Shown: piece after piece, positions 60,265-64,000 of the stretch
How positions within the stretch are numbered: position 1 is the first letter of the stretch
How the letters are laid out: every line of letters starts with the position of its first letter
Origin: Linnemannia elongata
Taxonomy: Eukaryota; Mortierellomycota; Mortierellomycetes; Mortierellales; Mortierellaceae
DNA length: 64,000 bases
Assembly: GCA_036320915.1 (NCBI GenBank)
Contig: JAXBDG010000021.1
Span: 186,001-250,000, forward strand
Direction: 5' to 3'
Translations under genes and position numbers: made by a program
The notes under the pieces: generated by a model
The model's input: the letters and a program-made list of their open reading frames with translations, nothing else
Told to the model about the DNA's origin: nothing
Databases searched by the model: none

Positions 60265-62772
60265 TTAGACTATGGCGACAGAGGTCTTGCTGTCCTCCTC
60301 CATGGGACCTCCGGCTGAGGGGGCACAGAGCTCAGGTGCGCCTTCCACCATCGACTCCTCGTGAGTGCTCGACTGTGGGGTTCTGGGTGTCAGGCTAGAG
60401 ATGGGAGAGTCAGGCTGCTCCTGGGGTGCCGATTCAACAACGGCTTCATTGACTTGGACAGGAGTTGGCAACTGTTGCTGCTGCTGATGCTTTGATTGCT
60501 GCTGTTGTTCACCCTGAGGGGTATGATGGGATCGCTCGCGGTCCTGGTGATGCTGGGGGTGAGCGTGATGACCAAATGGGCTCTTCTGGGGTTGTTGTCC
60601 GTGGAACTGGCCGTGTTGAGGGTGCTGACCATGATGGGGATGCTGACCATGGTGACCGTGCTGCTGCTGCTGCTGCTGCTGCATATGACGCTGTTGCTGG
60701 TCCTCGGGGCTCAAAAAGCCCTGGGAAGAGTGCATGGGTCGTCGATCGTCAAGACGGTGCATCGCCTGGTTGGGAACGGGTGGCATCTCGAGTGAGGGCG
60801 TGTGGGAATGTCCACGCTCTTTGCGCTGATAGTTCATATCCTGGCGAGGGTACTCGAGAGAAGGCGTCTGAGAGTGACCCATTTCATTAGGGTGGTACCG
60901 AGGGCGCTGATCGCCACGACCATAGTCCATCGAACGAGAGTGCGAGTGACCAGACTCTCTTGCCCGGTTCAAATCTTGGATGTCCATTCGAGAGAGGCCC
61001 AAGGAAGATGTGTGGGTGTGGCCGCGGCTGCGGTGGATCTGTCGTCCCTCGCCTCCATGAGGATCATGATGGCCTTGCGAGTATCCCTGAGGTGCCTGTC
61101 GCTGGTGTTGCTGGTGGTGATGTGGTCCGTTGGAAGGGTGAAAAGGGTGTGTAGGTGGGTAGGCGGAGGAAGTCTGACCAGGGCCTTCAGAGCGGTAGTG
61201 CTCACGTGGTCCGGTGGATGACTCAAATGGAGGTCCATCGCGCTGGGTTGGGCCAGTCTTTCGAATCGCATGGTCGCGTTCCCGAATATCTTCCCTCTCT
61301 GGTCCATCCACTCCAATAGGCTCTGCTCCCGATGGTGCTTGGCCGCCAGGGTACTGTTGCTTCTGCAGCTGTTGCTGCTGATGTGCTGGGGTCGGAGATC
61401 GGCTGGCGCCATTTGGTTGGTCATTGGTGCCCGAGGGAGGGAGAGGGTTGCCGTCCACATCAAATTCAGCGTCGGCCATTTGGTGCTCCTGAATGGTGTC
61501 CATCTGCAGCATCAATCCGTTCAAATGGCGGGCATCATGTTCACGCTGGGCGCTGATCTCCATCATCTTGTAGTAGTCAGCTGGGGTGCCGCTGTGCTTG
61601 CGAGAGTGCTCCAGAAGGGAATCCGATCGTGCAAACTTCTTCCCGCAGCCGTCGACTGTGCAGACAAAAGGCTTTTCGCCTGTATGCGTGCGCATATGAC
61701 GAATCACCTGGTGGTGCTTGTGGAAAGGCTTTTGCTTGACAACGCAGTTCTCCCACTCGCAGGTATATTGAGACTATCGAACCAAAGGGGTAGGAGTGGT
61801 TAGATCACAATGATAGAAGCGAAAAACACGTTGTCATCCTCTCAAAGCAATTAATTGTAAACATAAAAATACCTTGCCGAGGCCGATGTGGAACTCTTCG
61901 ACGTGGCTGACGAGCCAGTCCAAGGCACCAAAGACTTGGTTACAGCTCTTCCAAAGGCAGGTCCATGTGCTTTGTGTGGCCCCACCGTCAGGTGGAGAGC
62001 CTTGTGAAGCGATGCCAACTGGTACGATGGTGCGGATAATAGGGGCTGCAGTAACCATGGCACCTGCGGGTTCTGTCTCATCATAGGGGGAGAAACCAGT
62101 GTCGGAATCATTTTCGGTGAGATCCACCGACAATCTCCGCTTCTTGCGATCGGCAGCAGCAAGCTCCATGCGGTTCATGAGCGAATCCTCTGGTGCGATA
62201 CCGTTCCTCTTGTTGAGTTGGGCATCCAATTGATAGCAGACCTCCTTGAGATCCTTGTAGTTGTGGTTGCGGAGTTCGTACTTTGCTTGGAGCTCTGCGT
62301 ATTCTCTCCGTGCCCGCTCTAGCTCTGATGTTGTGATGGAGAACTTATATTCCAGGTCGGTGTTGATGCGTTGCAGGTTCTCGATCTTTTGGCAGAGGAA
62401 GCCGTTTTTTTGAATGAGTGTCGAAAGTTGGTTGGTCAGAGAGCCCTCGATTTCTGGATGTGATATTGTTCGAAAGCGATGGGGTAGAGAGACGAAGTAT
62501 AGAGTGAGTGCTTACTCAACATTATAAACGCCAAGGCGCCAAGCGTTGCGCCATTTCGTTTCTGCTGGGAATAGACTTTGCAATTAAATACCTTTGAACT
62601 GCCGGGAGTGTGCGTCCCAAAACCGGGAGAGCATAGTCTGTAGATCGGTAATGGATGTCACCTCCTGTGCCGTGTTGCCATTCATCTCGCGGCTGTCACG
62701 CATATCGCCGCGAGAGTCACGCATATCGCTCCGGGAGTCTCGCATATCTCGCATATCTCGTGCTTCTTTCAT
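60265..62772 (-). CDS. Tandem CWCH2 (GLI/ZIC-like) three-finger transcription factor
   Basis: Three exons (62772-62592, 62453-61873, 61773-60265) give 756 residues; phases close. The N-terminus has MRDSR-type repeats (residues ~5-30), then a coiled coil of about 90 residues (NQLSTLIQKNGFLCQKIENL to KEVCYQLDAQLNKR) and a basic KKRR patch. Three C2H2 fingers follow. ZF1 is C226/C231/H244/H249 with Trp228. ZF2 is C259/C264/H280/H284 with Trp261 and QKPF. ZF3 is C292/C297/H310/H314, after HTGEKP. Spacings (12-4, 15-3, 12-3) equal those of the first three GLI fingers. The Trp in both first fingers is the tandem CWCH2 hallmark, also in PacC/Rim101, Zap1 and AEBP2. The tail is Gln/His/Pro-rich with GHSHTPSLE-like repeats, a likely activation region. 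Targets are unknown. Confidence 0.85.
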
Positions 62773-63573
62773 GGTGGCGGTGTGTGTTGTAGTATGAACG
62801 GTGTCGAGTGTGTTATAGTTGTAGGTGAAGGCGTTATTGTCGTGATGTTAGACGCCGTTGAGAGGGTAAACAAGTCTTTTTCCCGTGGAGATTTTCGATC
62901 CTATTAGAGTAGAGGGAGATGGGGTCAATTTCCGGGTCTAGATCCAGGCTGTGTTTGGTTTTTGTTCCAAAAGCAAGTGGGAGACAGGGCTGGGCAAACA
63001 ATCCATGCAGAGTGGCCCGAACGACAACGCGCGCCTTTAGTACCAAAACACAAGTAAGAACGATAAAGAAAATCCGCAGCCCCTCTGTTCTCTATCTGTT
63101 TTTTTTTCTTGGTTCTTGAGGTTGTCGATGACGATGACCATGGTTTATCACAAATAAAGGGGAACGGATGGCTGGCATGTGCAAATTGATTGGTCAGGTG
63201 TTGCCCGCCTTGAGCTCCAGGTCGGCTCTTATTTATGTGTGTAGTGTATGTGTGCGTGAGTATTGTAAAGGCAACTTGCCCACTGCCAGGCCGGACCCAG
63301 CCCGAACCATACTGGTGCCCCAGTCGAAACTGAGAAACACAAGAGACAACCACTATCGCCACTACTGACCACAACAACAACAACAACAAAACAAATGGAG
63401 CCCGCCTCCCTTCCGTTCCCCCTCCCCCATGGAAAAAAAAGCCAAATAATTTTTTAAGCATAAGAAGAGCATGAGGTGTCTGTGTATATGTGTGAACAGG
63501 AGTGAGTGGGTGACCTGTCTGGAGACGGCGTGGGGCACAGTTCGAGTGGAGTGGTCATGCCCCCGTCATATCT

Positions 63574-63611
<38 letters not shown>

Positions 63612-64000
63612 TTTACTGGTGTAGTCGAGGTTGTTGTTGAGAGCAGGGGCACACACACAGACTAACATATTCATAAGCAAGGTGCGGCGGGATAGAGCGG
63701 GGGCAAAATAGACAGAGAGGGGTAGAGAGTCGAAACGTCCATACTAAATGTGGCAATGAACCACAACCCAGCCCCATTGCCACCATGTCGCCCGGGTCGA
63801 CTGATGGGCTGTGAGAGAAACGTGAGAACGACAGGAGGGAAAGAAGAAGGAGGGGGGAGGCAAGGAAGGGGGGAACCATATGGGGCTGAGACTAGGTTTC
63901 ATGGCGGGGTATACCATCGACTCACGCCCACGAGACAGCCAGGACAAAGATAAAGCGGATGGTGGTAGTATGCGGTTTGTGGAGTATGATGTGTGTTTGA
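62773..64000. other. Upstream region of the zinc-finger gene to the window edge
   Basis: This holds the promoter and leader of the minus-strand zinc-finger gene, a CAA-repeat near 63370-63390 and a 32-nt T run at 63577-63608. No gene is supported up to the right edge. Confidence 0.5.
63577..63608. repeat. Poly(T) run of 32 nt
   Basis: An uninterrupted T homopolymer in the upstream region of the zinc-finger gene. Confidence 0.9.

Noticed and set aside
60465..61803. Plus-strand frames of 139-177 aa opposite the zinc-finger gene tail
   Set aside because: Antisense shadows of Gln/His/Pro-rich codons.

Overview
The window is nuclear DNA of a filamentous fungus. Genes are split by spliceosomal introns (GT..AG, about 55 to 1130 nt). 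5' leaders are long and CT-rich, AATAAA-type poly(A) signals sit in AT-rich gaps, and homopolymer runs reach 56 nt. A KCH/PRM6 potassium-influx protein and a CAP59-type mannosyltransferase are fungal markers. Long Ser/Thr/Gln/His-rich tails, two bacterial-type transporters and the overall gene style suggest an early-diverging fungus, most likely Mortierellomycotina. That placement is an inference from style and was not tested. There are no rRNA or tRNA genes, CRISPR arrays or intact transposons.

Layout, left to right: a truncated Ser/Thr-rich protein gene runs off the left edge (1-406, -). Next are a 725-aa disordered protein (3608-5785, -), a KCH family channel (9350-12350, +), and a secreted histidine-rich repeat protein with regularly spaced Lys-Arg sites (13371-14411, +). 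Ribosomal protein eL14 follows (15524-16637, +), then an NDUFA4/B12D-type respiratory subunit (19528-20124, -), a four-helix MARVEL-like membrane protein (21380-25020, +), and a DMP/DUF679-like membrane protein (28690-30439, +). The centre holds a CYSTM stress peptide (31525-32932, -), a mitochondrial Ohr/OsmC peroxidase (34756-35792, +), a CAP59 mannosyltransferase (36005-38751, -), a P3B Mg2+-ATPase (42192-45335, +) and a YeiH/PSE-type transporter (47893-50112, +). The right part has a single-pass surface protein (50964-53838, +), the INO80 subunit Ies2 (54032-56355, +), mitochondrial ribosomal protein bL34m (58692-59860, +) and a GLI/ZIC-like three-finger transcription factor (60265-62772, -).

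I assembled the multi-exon models by hand from splice sites and checked that the phases close. Every model is consistent except the first exon of eL14, which I could not place. The genes do not form one pathway. Several concern ion or stress handling: K+ influx, Mg2+ import, a sulfate-exporter-type carrier, peroxide reduction, CYSTM and the possibly metal-binding His-rich protein. Three others serve mitochondria (NDUFA4-like, Ohr, bL34m).

The most unusual items are the His-rich, Kex2-type repeat precursor, the GLI-spaced tandem CWCH2 zinc fingers, the DMP-like protein (a family best known from plants), and the two bacterial-type transporters lying next to each other. Three gaps hold short protein-like patches interrupted by stops that look like decayed genes.
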